Shown here in pieces: positions 32,781 to 45,400 of a DNA stretch of 64,000 nucleotides. Position 1 is the stretch's first letter, and the number at the start of each line of letters is the position of its first letter. Origin of the DNA: Amia ocellicauda (Eukaryota; Chordata; Actinopteri; Amiiformes; Amiidae). The DNA is taken from the NCBI RefSeq assembly GCF_036373705.1, contig NC_089852.1:33059707-33123706 (forward strand), in the 5' to 3' direction. Under the pieces are notes generated by a model, which made no database searches, was not told the DNA's origin, and saw only the letters and a program-made list of their open reading frames with translations. A program made the position numbers and the translations under genes.

Positions 32781-33169
32781 TATAACACATCTGCCTATTG
32801 GCCACTGTACTTGTCACTCAAACAGGCCTCCTCTGCTTATATAAAGAAGTGGTTGATGTAAGCTACCACTGTCGTGTTTTCTGTTCAAACTAAGACATGT
32901 TTGTCCGATAGGATGTGCTGAAAGTGGCGCAGTGCCAGTGACACTGCTTGTAGCTCCTGTGCATTGATGTGAGCGGCTCTTGGAGGAAAAATTCCTGCAG
33001 TCTGTTGATGCTGTCAGTGAGGCAGATCCCCTGCAGTGGTGGAAAGTGCAAGAGGCAAACTTCCCCAGAGTTTCCAAATTTACCAAGAAATACTTGTGCA
33101 TTCCTGCCACTAGTAAGCCTTCAGAAAGGGCATTCTAGTACTAGGCAATGTGTTGACATGCCACAGGGC

Positions 33170-34250
33170 AACACTTAGAGACGGTAGATAGGGTTGGGCA
33201 GACTGGGAATAGAGACCAGGAGCCAGAGCCTACAGGCTACTGGGGCTCGACTGAAGCCAACATCAGGTTTCCAATAGAACATCCAACCTGTAGAACCAGA
33301 CAGATGTAAGCGGTGAGGCCCAAGCTGCAGCTGACAAATGTCTGCCAAGGGGGCTCTTTGAAAAAGGGCCCACGATGTGGCAACGCCCAGAGTCGAGTGG
33401 GCCACCAGGTGTCCAGGCATTGGGATCCCAGTGGACTTCTAGGCCATTATAATAGTGTCCACAATCCAACGCGAGAGGCGTTGCTTTGAAAGTGCCTGGC
33501 CCTGTGTCCGTGCTCCATAAGACACAAACAGTTGGTCTGAGCGACGAATGTCTTTAGTGCTTTCCAAATAGCACCTGAGGTCCTGCAAAGCAAAGCAGGT
33601 GAAGCTGACTCTCCTGCTCCGAAGAGGAGGATGAAAAGCCATCAACTCAATAGGCCTGTTTACATGAAAAGGAGACAGCACTTTCGGGAAAAACGCAGGG
33701 TTAGGCCGTAGCATGACCCTGGAATCATCAGCTGCAAAACGGACACACGTTTTGCAGAGATGACTGCCAGCAAAAACGCAGTATTAAGTGACACTAGCTT
33801 CAGCTCAGCTGTGTTCAGTGGCTCAAATGGGTCTTGGGAAAGTGCGCCCAGCACTACATCAAGGTGCCATGCAGGCAGTGGAGGGGCAAGAGGAGGCCGT
33901 AGCCATCAAGCTCCCTTCAGAAACAGCCAAGAAATGAGACCCAGTGGCACGCCATCAATCCGGTCATAACAAGCAGAGATGGCTGCCAGATACACTTTGA
34001 GCGTGGACAGGGCAATTAACTGGGTCATAACCCCCATCTTGGCACCAGGTGCGAAACGTCTGCCAGCAGTAGGAATACTGCAACCTCATAGAGGGAGCTC
34101 TTGCCGACTGAATAGTGGCTACTACCGCGTTTGACAGACCCCAGGCAATCAAACACTCCCACTCAGCAGCCAGGCCCAAAGCTGGAGGAGGCCTGGGTTG
34201 GGTTGGTCTATAGAGGAGACGGCGCAATCACACGTGAGACCCCAGGTAAA
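33170..34250 (-). pseudogene. DIRS-type tyrosine recombinase, decayed
   Basis: Minus-strand frames at 34227-33964, 33854-33660, 33714-33439 and 33469-33175 together cover a tyrosine recombinase of the DIRS retrotransposon type. They are separated by frameshifts. Landmarks are a segment with RAPSMRLQYSYCW near the N-terminus, SAKRVS with the first catalytic Arg, HSTLGVATSWALF at the H-x-x-R box, and FYRLDV with the Tyr region. In the H-x-x-R box a Leu stands where Arg is expected, so the enzyme is inactive. DIRS elements use this recombinase in place of a DDE integrase. Confidence 0.75.
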
Positions 34251-35720
34251 AATGACCGCAGGAACCCTTGGGACCACATTCTGTTTGCCCAGGAGTAAGG
34301 ACATCAGTCACACTCTACTGGGAACAGTAATGCAGAGAGGGAAGGCCCATAGCACCTCTACCCTCACCTTCAACAATACTAAGACCATATACGGAGAGGG
34401 GTTGACAGGAGATCTGCTCGTGTACCCTCCGCTGAACACAGGAGCGCTCAACTTCTGCCAACTAGCAGCTAGGGGTGGGGTGATAGCAGCTCTACTGTGC
34501 GATAGTATACAAAGTGGGACAACAAGAAACAGCTTTTGTGACTAACACTTAAATAGGAGCAGTCACCTCCTGCTCAAGTAGCACAGCTAGGAGTGGAGTG
34601 ATGGCAAGCTCTACTGTGACAGCAGGTCTAAATGAAGAAGTGGGGCAATAGGAGACCAGCTTACCAGAAGAGCAGCCCCCTCCGGCCTGACCAGCGCAGC
34701 AAGGAGTGGGCAACAGCAAGCTCTACAGTGTTGTGGCAAAGAAGCATACACAAAGTGGGGCAAGGGTAGACCAGCTCCATGCCCTCCACTTAATACAGGG
34801 CTCAGTGACTGTATACAATGGCTTAGCAGAGTAACACACACGCACACCCATGACAACATATCCAGCGGGCCACATAGGGGCAGCCTGGGTGGCCTCGGCT
34901 GAAACAGCACTGACTATACACATGGGCGGCCTAACAAGTAGTCGTGTAAATGAGCACCATGCTGTGGAGGCAGGCCGTTTGGGCTTCAGCTTTGTGAAGG
35001 TGGAGGCTGGCGCCTGGAGTGAGAAAGGTGCCACTCCAATGGTCTCCATTTTTATCTCTGCTGCCTGCACGGGAGTGCGCACAGCAAGAACTGCAGGCAC
35101 AGCTGGAGCAGCAGGCACATCAAGCGTGGCTGCCTCTGAGGTTGCTGGCCTGGAGAAGGAGACAGGGGGGCTCAGGGAGAGGTGGAACTCTGATCCACTG
35201 AGCCCCTACTGTCGCTCAGTGGTGGCCATGGCGGTGGCTTTCTGTATGTGACTGGGACCCGAGTTGTGCCGTAGCGGGGTCGGGGACCAAATTTTAACTG
35301 CGCCTGTGGTCGGCAAACAGACAGGGCAGATGACCTCTCCACTCCGTGGGGGGCAAGGTTTGATGGCTGCAAGCGATAAGTAGCACCGATGGTAGCACCA
35401 ATAAGTACAGGCACCAGAGGCACACAGCAACTGGGATGCCCTTGCAACAAGGTGGAGCGCCTAGCATGACTGGCCGTTGTAAGCGTGTCTCCACCTGGCA
35501 ATGCCTCAATGGCCAACAACTGAAACCGAAGAACAGCCGTACCTCCGGTATGCAGACGGCCCAGAATGGTGTTAGTTAATAACTAACTAAACAATACACA
35601 CGGAGACGGATAAAAGTGGTGAATCGGTGGGTGAACAGCAGCCAGCCGACCGAAAGCACAAGTTAGTGTTGTAAACAAACACACAGCGAGCTCTCACGAC
35701 TTGAGACTTGAACCTATTTT
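34251..35720 (-). mobile_element. Probable remaining part of the DIRS element
   Basis: Upstream of the recombinase on the minus strand lie alanine-, proline- and cysteine-rich frames without recognised domains. Repeated tracts contain GCTCTACTGTG and AAAGTGGG (about 34490-34770). No reverse transcriptase was found. This may be the leader and gag region joined to the recombinase after an internal deletion. The limits are uncertain. Confidence 0.35.
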
Positions 35721-36599
35721 GAATTACGTGAACAGGGGCCAATTTTTAAATCATAAGCACATTTTCCTGTGATATATGTAAAATGTATGATTGGCATCAT
35801 TTCACTATCATTTTCTTTCTTTTTGTTTTCAGAAGCTCCAATCACAAATTGATCTATAGTAGTCTCATTTTTGTTATAGATCAAACCATTGTATTCAAAC
35901 TTACGGCTAATGGGAAATTGGTAAGGTTGAAAGTGAGGAGTGTGTTAAAACACAAAATGACAGAAATTAATGACTAGTTACAGCCAGACAGGAATGGATG
36001 GGATGAAACATCTTCCACCAGTATTCCAGAGATGCATTTTCAGTAAGTGTAATCACATTACAATTATAATTCCCCCACCCCCCTTGCAATATTTATAGCT
36101 AATTGATTACAGTGTGTCATTTTAGGAAAGAATTTGGGCTTTAAAATCAACTGGATTGTACCTAGTGGTCAGGTGAACTTTATTTAAAGACATTAAACTG
36201 TTACCAAACATTAGTCAGAATTGTATTATTATTTTGTACTCCTTTTTGCAAGAGTAGTATTTGTATAACATTATATATCAGGTAAACACGCATGATTTTC
36301 CATTGAGATTCCACAAATTGTATTGTATTTAAAGTGTGACTTATTCTATTCCAGAATGTGTGAAGCATGTTCATGAAAAGGTGGAGGTAGAAGTAAAATG
36401 TGGAAAAGAAAATTGAAGACTACAGTACAATTTGAAGTGCTTCATCAAATGGAACCGTGCTTCAGCATCGCAAAAACTTTCATCAAAAGATCAATAGCAA
36501 GAAAAAGCCTGTCATTTTACAGAGCACTATGTCTGAACATATTAGAGAGTGTGTGTGTGTGTGTGTGTGTGTCATGAACCTTATTACTGAATATCCATG
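35721..36599. other. Unassigned spacer
   Basis: This is AT-rich sequence with a TG microsatellite at about 36549-36572. A TTTTGTTTTCAG acceptor-like site near 35831 has no supporting exon. Confidence 0.4.
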
Positions 36600-36760
36600 T
36601 CACAATGAACCCACAGGGAGCTCACAGTGTGAGCATATTTAGGACACAGTTAGCTCACACTGTGAAGTCACCTTGTGAGCTCACTGTGAGACCTTTGAGT
36701 GGTTACAGATTTAGCGCAGTGTGAGCTCACAGTGATCTCACAGTGAGATCACATTCTTCA
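36600..36760. repeat. Cluster of GTGAGCTCAC-type palindromes
   Basis: The 10-bp palindrome GTGAGCTCAC and close variants recur about five times in 160 bp, several extended by CACAGTGTG on one side. The block directly precedes a Tc1 remnant. It may be a satellite-like foldback. Confidence 0.5.
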
Positions 36761-37315
36761 CTGGGGAATCTGCAAGAGACCTGGGACTTGGGAGAAGATT
36801 CATCTTCCAACAGGACAATGACCCCAAACATACAGCCAAAGCCACACTGGAGTGGCTTAAAAACAAAAAGGTCAATGTCCTGTAGAGGCCCAGTCAAAGC
36901 CTGTACCTCAATCAAATTGAGAATATGTGGAAAGGGCTGAAAATTGCTGTTCACCAAAGGTCCCCATCCAACCTGATGGAGCTTGAGTAATTTTGCAAAG
37001 AAGAATGGGCAAACATTGCTGTGTCCAGATGTGCAAAGCTGGGCATAGACTCATGGCTGTAATTGCTGCCAAAGCTGCCTCTAACAAATATTGACTGAAG
37101 GGGGTGATTACTTATGCATTAAATTATTTTCTGTTTTGTAATTAATTTGTAATTAATTTAGAGCAATTTGCAGATTATATTTTTCACATTATTTTTCACA
37201 TTTTCTGTGTTGATCAGTGGCAAAAACTCATTATTAAATCCTTTCTGATTTCATGTTGTAGCACAATGATATGCAGAAAAGTCCAAGGGGGGTGAATACT
37301 TTTGAGAGACACTAT
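36761..37315 (+). pseudogene. Tc1/mariner transposase C-terminal remnant with 3' TIR
   Basis: A frame containing [17 protein letters not shown] holds the second catalytic Asp region of a Tc1 transposase and is followed by an N-Q-IEN-type region with the glutamate. Stops are present. The 3' end shows a Tc1-type terminal repeat, GGTGAATACTTTTGAGAGAC, near 37290-37310. The 5' half is missing. Confidence 0.8.
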
Positions 37316-39239
37316 ATTCCAATTAATGCAGCTCTACTGGCAAACATCTTACAAGAGTTATTTAACTAGAAAAAACAACTTCTATTATATAGTTGCATCC
37401 TTGACTCAAAAGAATCGAAAGATAACATCAGGTTGCAAATGCAAGTGTAGCGTAAGGTACACTTATACATTTCAGTTAAAGAAGTGAATTTAAGTATCAC
37501 CTTTAAGTATTCTAGAATCTTGTAGAACTCAATTTCTGTAATAATTGGACGCAGACACCAATTCCAAATATATAAATTCTAAAATTTATTAAAAACAAAG
37601 ATAACATGTAGCACTACACTAGTTATACAAAAAGGGAAAAACTAATTAAAATTCAATCAAGATCAACAAATCAAAGACAAATCACTTCCGTGACCAAATC
37701 AAAGAACATGGAATCGCATATGATAACACACAAATCGTTAAACAAAATTACAAACACATTGACTACAATACTGGTTAGTAAGATGAAGGTGAATCTCTCA
37801 TTAGTATTGTTAGTCGGACATTCAATAACTAATGCAGGTTAGTATTTAAGTCAAATAACTTCTTGTTATATATATCAGTCTCATTTACATTTGGGTGCCG
37901 AGAAAGATTCTATAATTTCTTGTTACCACAATTCTCCCTAATTAATTACTGTTCAATGATTAAGGGTAGGCAGGGCCACCAATAATCTAGTGTCTATTAA
38001 CGTGTGTCAATTTCAGACTAAACAGTTGAACAAGAATGAGAAGATATTTCTCGGCTTTGACAGATTTTATTTCTAAAATTGTCAAACAAAACAGTTTAAT
38101 GCAGTACTCATTTATATTTAAGAAAATACTAAATTATATTACACATGTTTATGACTCATAGAATAACATTTCTAATTGATTTCTCAAATGTCATGAATAA
38201 TAAACTCCAAACTGTTAAAAGTATCTGAACGTCGTTGGCAGAGAGGCCTCTCTGCCTTCGGGATCAGATAAAAACAGACGGCACTGGTTCGAAGGCTCCA
38301 AGGGTGTGCACAGGATGTCTTCTTGGCAAGCAGGGTTTTCCACTGTAGTTACTTGAAGACAAAGTCTTTGAGGAAAGCAGGGCCCTGTTAGTTTCCAAGG
38401 GTCAAGTTTCGACTCAATAGCTATTTAAATGACTGAACACTTCTGTATTACAGTCGACTTGTCGTCATCAATTGTCCTGCTGCATACACTCCACTGATCA
38501 GGTGGGTACAGATGGGCAGGCGCAGGTTCTAAAGTTCTTTACTTAGTAAATTTCTTTAAAGAATTATTCGTACAGCTCAATCTCCTTCTCCCAGTTAAAC
38601 TCTTCTGTTGCCGGCAAAGACTTGGTTGGTTTCCGGTTCTAGTTCTGGCAACAGAGCTAAGTTGAGTTGGGGCAGCGAGTTACCAGTTCAGGTGAGAGAG
38701 AGAGAGAGAGAGAGAGAGAGCTGTGTGCTACTTTTTATGCCTGATAGATCATAGGTGATTGGTTCTTGAGTTTGCGAGATTGGATTCGGGTGCCAACCCC
38801 CAGTTCCCTATTGGAGGAGGCTCGATTTATGCCTGATGTCAATCCATGCCATCTTTTGGAAATACCGGTTTGCCTGGGTTCGTAGCTCTGTTTCGGGATT
38901 TCGGCTCTCATCCGCTTCAAAGGGGTTTATTACCTGCAGGCCATATTCCCCAGACATTTTCACAGCAGGGGTTCTGAGCCATTTGGCCCATTCTAGATGA
39001 GCCATCCTCCCAAGACAGTTCATGGGCCGATGAGCTCAGGAATTCTGGTAACTTTGGGGGAGAAATCTTCTTTAGATCAGAGCTCGAGCTCAGTGAGGGT
39101 CTTTATACAAGCAGAGTAGGGATGCTTGAGTACAGTGGCCAATAGGCAGCTTTGTTATACAAAATGTGTTTACCAACATCCCATTGTAATGAAACCTAAT
39201 AACCTAATGTTTTAAACTTCTTAAGCTTACATTTACATG
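37316..39239. other. Unassigned spacer between OR units
   Basis: No gene was recognised. A GA microsatellite lies at 38693-38720. Minus-strand frames at 38735-39023 overlap one another and show no family signature. Confidence 0.4.
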
Positions 39240-39469
39240 TATTAATTAATATAAGAGCCCCTTTGAGTTGATGACAAGTCTATCTCTAAAGTCACACAAA
39301 CACAAACAGAGGAGCTGGAGTTTATCCAGACTAATAAAGGAAAAACAAAAGACCAAATTTAGTACTTCAGAAAAAGCTGTGAGAGTTTGTGTTGCAAGTG
39401 TGGGACTTGTATTTCCAGTATTCCAACTTAATTATTTCTATTCACACATAACACAGCAAATTACTATCC

Positions 39470-39603
39470 TCTCATTAAGAACTCAAAATAATCAGCCACC
39501 TGACAGAACCTCACCAGGGGAATACAGACAGAGATTTAAGAGTCACTTCAGAAGAGCTAGGTTAAGTATGGAAGAGAGAGAAAAGGTGATTCCTATTGAA
39601 ACA
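39470..39603 (+). other. Untranslated first exon of OR2
   Basis: It matches the OR1 and OR3 blocks, including CAGGGGAATACAGACAGAGA, and ends at a GTGAGT donor at 39604. The matching acceptor ends at 40166. Confidence 0.5.
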
Positions 39604-40179
39604 GTGAGTTAAGGTCCTTTTTAATGCATGCTTTTTGGTTTCATTACATTTACTTATACTGGTAGATTCTTTTTTAAATTTGTTAATGCACAGCTTTAAT
39701 TCTTATTGGTTATATATCCTGAAAATGTATTTAAATAAACATGAATGGTCTCTCTATGTGTTTTAGCATTTTAAATAATCAATAAACACACTGAGTGGAG
39801 TATGTTCTGTTATATGATTAAAGGCTGACTAAAATATATATATGAAGGATATAGGCATCTTCCGAAATCAGGTTAAGTGTAGCTTGTGTGGCTAATATGT
39901 AAAATGGTTTTAATTTAGTATTACCTAGTATTGGCTTAATAAGAGTGTCAGCCATTATCATATTATGTGGAACTTACTGTGAATTTTGTTATTCACATTT
40001 GAAGAAGCAGATTCTAATTATTGCTTCATACATTTGTTCAGTAATTGGCCATTTACTCATAGTGAAATCAATACAGTGGAGATTGTTTTAAGAATTCAAA
40101 TTAGGGCAGACATGTGCTTTTCTTCCCAGTGTAAATGAAGTCCCTAATCTTTTAGTTTGTTTTCAGATAACATTGGTAT

Positions 40180-40658
40180 TGTCACGTCCACAAGGACCAA
40201 AGGAAGGGATCCAAGTGCAGGCTAGAAGTTGAAGCAGATAATCCAATAAGGGCAAAATGAGAGAGAGAAAACAGAGACAGTCCAAGGTTGATCGATCAGG
40301 CGAACAGGCTAGTGAGGAGATCCAGAAGGGGTAAACGAGAGACGATAGCAAGAGGTCAAAAAACACGGAGAAGCAAACACGAAACAAGGCTCAGAATTGA
40401 TTCTAGAAAGAAAGCAAGAGTTCGCAATGAATCTATGAAACAGAGGGGTTTAAGTACTGTGAATGAGAGAGGGTTTGAATGAGGTGAATGAAAGATTGAC
40501 CAATGATAAGAGAGGAGGACAGAACAGGTGCACCTGGTAGGAAAGAATGTGGAAAGACTGGTTTGACTGGCCAAAGGAAAGGAGAAGCACTAGACTAGAA
40601 TTCGGGAGAGGGAGACTTCTGGTGGTGAAATAAGTTGGAAACAGGGGAGACCGTGACA
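40180..40658 (-). mobile_element. Solo gypsy-type LTR inserted in the OR2 leader
   Basis: The 479-bp segment runs from TGTCACGTCC to ACCGTGACA and is flanked by a perfect 5-bp duplication, GGTAT at 40175-40179 and 40659-40663. The unoccupied site is seen in OR3 at about 48503-48508. On the minus strand it starts TGTCACGGTC, like the LTR at 13172-13670. It lies in the leader, 24 bases before the ATG. Confidence 0.9.
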
Positions 40659-40681
40659 GGTATTTAAGTAAAGAGGTGAAA

Positions 40682-41584
40682 ATGCAGCAAAATCAAAGTG
40701 GAATTACATCTCACATAGAATGTATTCTACTCGGATTTCAGGGGCTCGGAGGATACAGACCATTTCTTTTCATTCCTTTCTTTCTGATAGGTGTATTGTC
40801 CTTTGTTGGTAATGCAGCACTGATAATCACTATTAATATAGGCAGCAGTTTGCACTCTCCCATGTATGTCATAATATGTATCAATACCTTCGTAGATCTG
40901 ACTTTTTTTGTTAAAAAAATGTTATTAAGCTTTTTATTCGACTTGAGTGGAATAACTCTGTTGGGCTGTCTGTCCCAAATGTTTCTTATCCACTTCATTG
41001 GTAGCTTTCAGTCAACTGTTCTTCTAGGGATGGCTCTGGATCGCTATGTTGCCATATGTATCCCACTGCACTACAATGATTACGTAAATACATCGACTTT
41101 CTGTAAATTAGCTGTTATTTTGAGAAATATGTTTTTTGTTCTAACCAGTCTAATTTCTTTTTGCTAGTCAAATATTATTGATGATTGCTTTTGTCAGCAC
41201 ATGGCTCTGGTAAGCTTGGCCTGTGGAAACACCAGCAAGAACAGTATCATTGGGCTGCTTTCAGTGTTTTCTATCACAGTCACCGATGCTGTGCTCATTG
41301 TGATTTCATACATCAAAATTTTCTGTGATGTTTTTAAAACACACTCAGGAAAATCCCACGGAAAAGCAATTCACACCTGTGGCACTCATTTAATAGTCAC
41401 AGGTGTGTCTTTCAGCTTTACCATGTCCGCATTACTTTCATACAGGTTCAAAAGTTCCCTCCCTCCCAATATTCATAACTTAATAAGCATAATGTACTTA
41501 CTTTTCCCTGGCACTTTCAACCCAATTATTTATGGAATAAGAACAAAAGCAATAAGAGAGCAGATGTTGAAACTATTTCAATGA
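40682..41584 (+). pseudogene. Olfactory receptor OR2, one nonsense codon
   Basis: The frame aligns with OR1 and OR3 from MQQ to the TM7 motif PIIYGIRTK. A TAG at 41165-41167 replaces the TCG of OR3 in the second extracellular loop, after which the same frame continues to 41584. In-frame deletions remove a few residues before TM2 and about seven in TM4-TM5. The C-terminus is shortened by a TGA after FQ. The single stop suggests recent loss. The DRY motif and TM6 motif are intact. Confidence 0.9.
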
Positions 41585-41831
41585 CCAAGAATTGGACCCA
41601 TCTCCATGAAAGTATTGAGTGTACATTGATTATGGAACATAAAAATATATTTGAGGGACAGACCAACACTTTTCAATAATGTCATTATCTCTGGATACTT
41701 ATTACAGGCTGATCCGAGCTCATATGAAGGAAACTAAGCTGAAATGTTTCTGAAAATCATACACTAAAAAGTGATTAAGAGATTTTGAGATTCATGCTTC
41801 ATTTTTGTATTGATCACTACTTTTCATATCT

Positions 41832-42786
41832 GAAGAAGGCTGGGTAAAAGGGGGAATTAAAATAATTTAAAAATAATTCTATGAAAAACCTAATTATTCA
41901 AATTAATAGAATAAGAGCCATGAAGTAAGACATAAGAATAAGTCCATTGCCCTTCTCTTAAGATTGACTAAGGGAGAGATATATAGAATGTGCAATGTTT
42001 ATAAGTTAAGACGCAACAGAAGTATATGTAAACTGATATTGCTGACTTTTGTATACTATACGTAACAGGAATAACTAAACATGAAATTACAACTAAAGAG
42101 TGACTTTTTGTATTCTGTAAGAAGCAACACAATGTATATATTATGTAGGTAGTAACTGGGGTTGACCTTTATGACCTAGGGCAGGAGAAAACATAGTTTG
42201 AGGTACACTGTACAGCTCCAGGAAATTGCAGGTGGCCACTGCAACTTTCATGAGAGAGCTCAATATTCTGTACGGTGTGGTTACAGCATCGTTTGCCTGT
42301 CCAAAAAACTAAAAAAACGGACATTCCAACCCCCTGATTCATTGAATACCTTGCTGTACATACTGTACATACACACCTCGTAGGTGGCAGACTGGGATGG
42401 ATGGGAGATGAAGCACCACCAGCACCATCCCACCTGCCCCTCAGGAGGAAGAAATGATTGTAACTGACAAACACGATTCTTTTGGCTTAGTGTCCGTTTG
42501 TGGATTTCCTGTTTTTGTCTCAAAACTGAAAATGTTACAGCATTGTCTATCATTGAAGAAAATCATTAAACCTCTTGAAGCTTTTGATTGGATAAACAGT
42601 CACAGTACCCTACGTAATTTTTCCTTTAAAACTGTAGTCATTTCTGCAAAGAATTAAGTGTCACATACATGTCTTTTCTTCTTCGGCTCTGTCTCTCTCT
42701 GCACTCGAGTGTGGCCGACAGAAGGTTCTGAAGAAGGCTGGGTAAAAGGGGGAATTAAAAGTATTTAAAAAAAATTCTATGAAAAG
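41832..42786. repeat. Direct repeats bracketing about 900 bp
   Basis: GAAGAAGGCTGGGTAAAAGG at about 41834 recurs at about 42731, with about 55 bp of near-identity. The 840 bp between them have no clear gene. It could be a duplication or a small element with long direct ends. Confidence 0.4.
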
Positions 42787-42999
42787 AAGAAGTATCAATG
42801 AGAAATGCCTTATATGGAGTTGTTTTTCCTAAATGTGTATGTGTGCTACGAGGTCTGCAGCTAAGGAGTAACTGACAAATTGTATATGCTATAATTATCT
42901 ATATGTGTCATGCCTCTTGTATTGCCAATGTGAGTCAAATCTGTCCAAACTGTCTATACCCCAGCAACAGAGGTGGAGCAGACCCCCAGAACCCTTAAG

Positions 43000-43716
43000 G
43001 AAATTAAATATATGCAGAATATATTTATCAAAATATATTATTGGAATATATATATATATATTAAAATATCTGTTACAATCTTCCTGGAAAATATATTACA
43101 ATATCTTGTAATATATTGCAATATACTTTAAAATATGTACATTATTGCCATTTTTGTATTTTGAGATATATTTTTCAAAATATATGAATATATTATAAAT
43201 ATATTATAAAACATCAAAATGTATTTTAATATATATGTTACAATATATTGTCCTATCTTACTGAAACATATAATATATAATATACAATATATAATATCTA
43301 TAAGACTACCATATATTTTAAAATATATAAATGATTGCTGGGTTTGTATATTGAGATATGTTTTGTAAAATATATCAAATTCAAATTCAAGTTCAGATTA
43401 GCTTTATTGGTGTGACCGGAGTGCTCTGGTGTTGCCAAAGCTTTAAAAACAAAACAAGCAAACAAACAAAACAAAAATGTACAATACAACAAAGCAATAC
43501 AATAAAGTCATAATACAAACAGGGATGTGAAACTATAATTAAAGAATTAAACAATATATATCAGTAAATAAGAAATATATTATCAAAATATAGATTAATA
43601 TATATTACAATATACTGTAATTTTTCTGGAAAATATATTACAGTATCTTGTAACATACTTTAAAATATATAAATTGCAGTTCTTGTATGATGTTATATAT
43701 TTTTAAAACATAAAAT

Positions 43717-43757
<41 letters not shown>

Positions 43758-43760
43758 ATG
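43000..43760. repeat. AT-rich irregular repeat block
   Basis: The block is dominated by ATATATTGCAATATACT-like words and a TA run at 43722-43752. It is interrupted near 43375-43560 by a fragment reading GATTAGCTTTATTGGTGTGA, which resembles the conserved tail of a fish interspersed repeat. Confidence 0.55.
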
Positions 43761-44884
43761 CAAATGCAATATACATAACTTTTTAGTTTACAATATTATA
43801 CTTTATAATAACAACATTTTTTCATTTATACGATTGTATAAAAAACGAATGATCGCCCTCCATCCTAAGGCAATTAACAATGAAATAACACTGTTTCCAG
43901 TTGAAGGTCTGGTGTCCTCCTTCTCCTTCAGCTGGTAATGAAGCTCATTGATTTTTCAGTTGAGTCTTCCTAATGCCCCCTTGTTTAGTGCCTGGACATT
44001 TCTTTGGTTGTTTCTGTGAAAATAAATTAGTAAGGACAGAATTTAATTCTTAACAGAGACTAAGTTCATAGGGTTAACGATGACCGATCAAAATAATATA
44101 TGTGATGTTTACACAAATCAAGTATTGACACTTGCATTATACAAATCACAACTTTTCTTTTCATCTTGATTTGGTTCACAGAAAAATCATTAGGGGGGAA
44201 AAAAAAAGCTAATGTTTGATAGACATGGTATCTTCATCAGAAGATATATTATTGCGCGATATTTGATCACCTGTACAGGAATAACTGTAAGCGCAAAAAC
44301 ACAAAAACCGTCCAGAAAGAAAAAAAAAATAGTTACACACAAATAGAAAACAATGGATTTCATTTCTCACACCTGTTCGAAGTCTTCATTGGCATCTTGC
44401 TCTGGTTTCAGTGGAAGCTCTGGTCCCGATCGCCATTGGTTTAAACTCAACGAAACAAACACTGGTGCCGGCATCTCAATCCCAAAAAACACATATCAGC
44501 AAGAAGTCTTTTAATTCTTGTCTGTCTGAAATCACATCCTTTAGTTCTTAATATCCAGGAAAACATTTTACATAACTGACATAAAGCAAAAAGGGAAACA
44601 TTCCGTTGTTTGTGACTCATTAACCTTCTCTCCGCCTCCCTCTTCGCGCCACACACACCGCTCCCCTCTCTCTCCTCCAATCAGCTCCGAGTATCAAGTG
44701 TTTCAAACTTGATTGACAGCAGAGTATATCATGTCAATTTGGAGTCTGTATGGCTCAAACTCATTATAGATAGATAGCTAGATGTATACATGAGTAGATA
44801 GACAGGGGTCATATATTAGGAATATGTAATATTTTAATAATGTAAAAATGCGATTAGATTAAAAATATATACTGGTATTCACCC
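43761..44884. other. Unassigned spacer
   Basis: No gene was seen. Short frames at 44447-44680 have no family signature. Confidence 0.4.
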
Positions 44885-45400
44885 ATCTGCCATAACATTA
44901 TGACCACCTTCCTAATATTGTGTAGGTCCCCCTTTTGCCGCCAAACCAGCCCTGACCCGTCGTGGCATGGACTCCACTAGACCTCTGAAGGTGTGCTGTG
45001 GTATCTGGTACCAAGACATTAGCAGCAGATCCTTTAAGTCCTGGAAGTTGTGAGGTGGGGCCTCCACGGATCGGACTAGTTTGTCCAGCACATCCCACAG
45101 ATGCTCGATTGGATTGAGATCTGGGGAATTTGGAGGACAAGTCAACACCTTGAACTCATGATTCATCAAACCAGGCCACCTTCTTCCATTGCTCCGTGGT
45201 CCAGTTCTGATGCTCACGTGCCCATTGTAGGCACTTTCGGCAGTGGACAGGGGTCAGCATGGACACCCTGACTGGTCTGCAGCTACGCAGCCCCATACGC
45301 AACAAACTGCGATGCACTGTGTGTTCTGACACGTTTCTATCAGAACCAGCATTAACTTTTTCAGCAATTTGAGCTACAGTATCTCGTCTTTTGGATTAGC
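44885..45400 (-). pseudogene. Tc1-like transposase fragment with terminal repeat
   Basis: The minus-strand frame at 45217-44912 contains SPDLNPIEHLWD and ends GLVESMPRRVRAGL, the C-terminal part of a Tc1 transposase. A terminal-repeat-like CATAACATTATGACCACC lies at about 44890-44910. The catalytic aspartates are missing because of an internal deletion. Confidence 0.8.

Noticed and set aside
33964..35500. Plus-strand ORFs in the DIRS region
   Set aside because: Recombinase homology is on the minus strand; the plus-strand frames are shadows.
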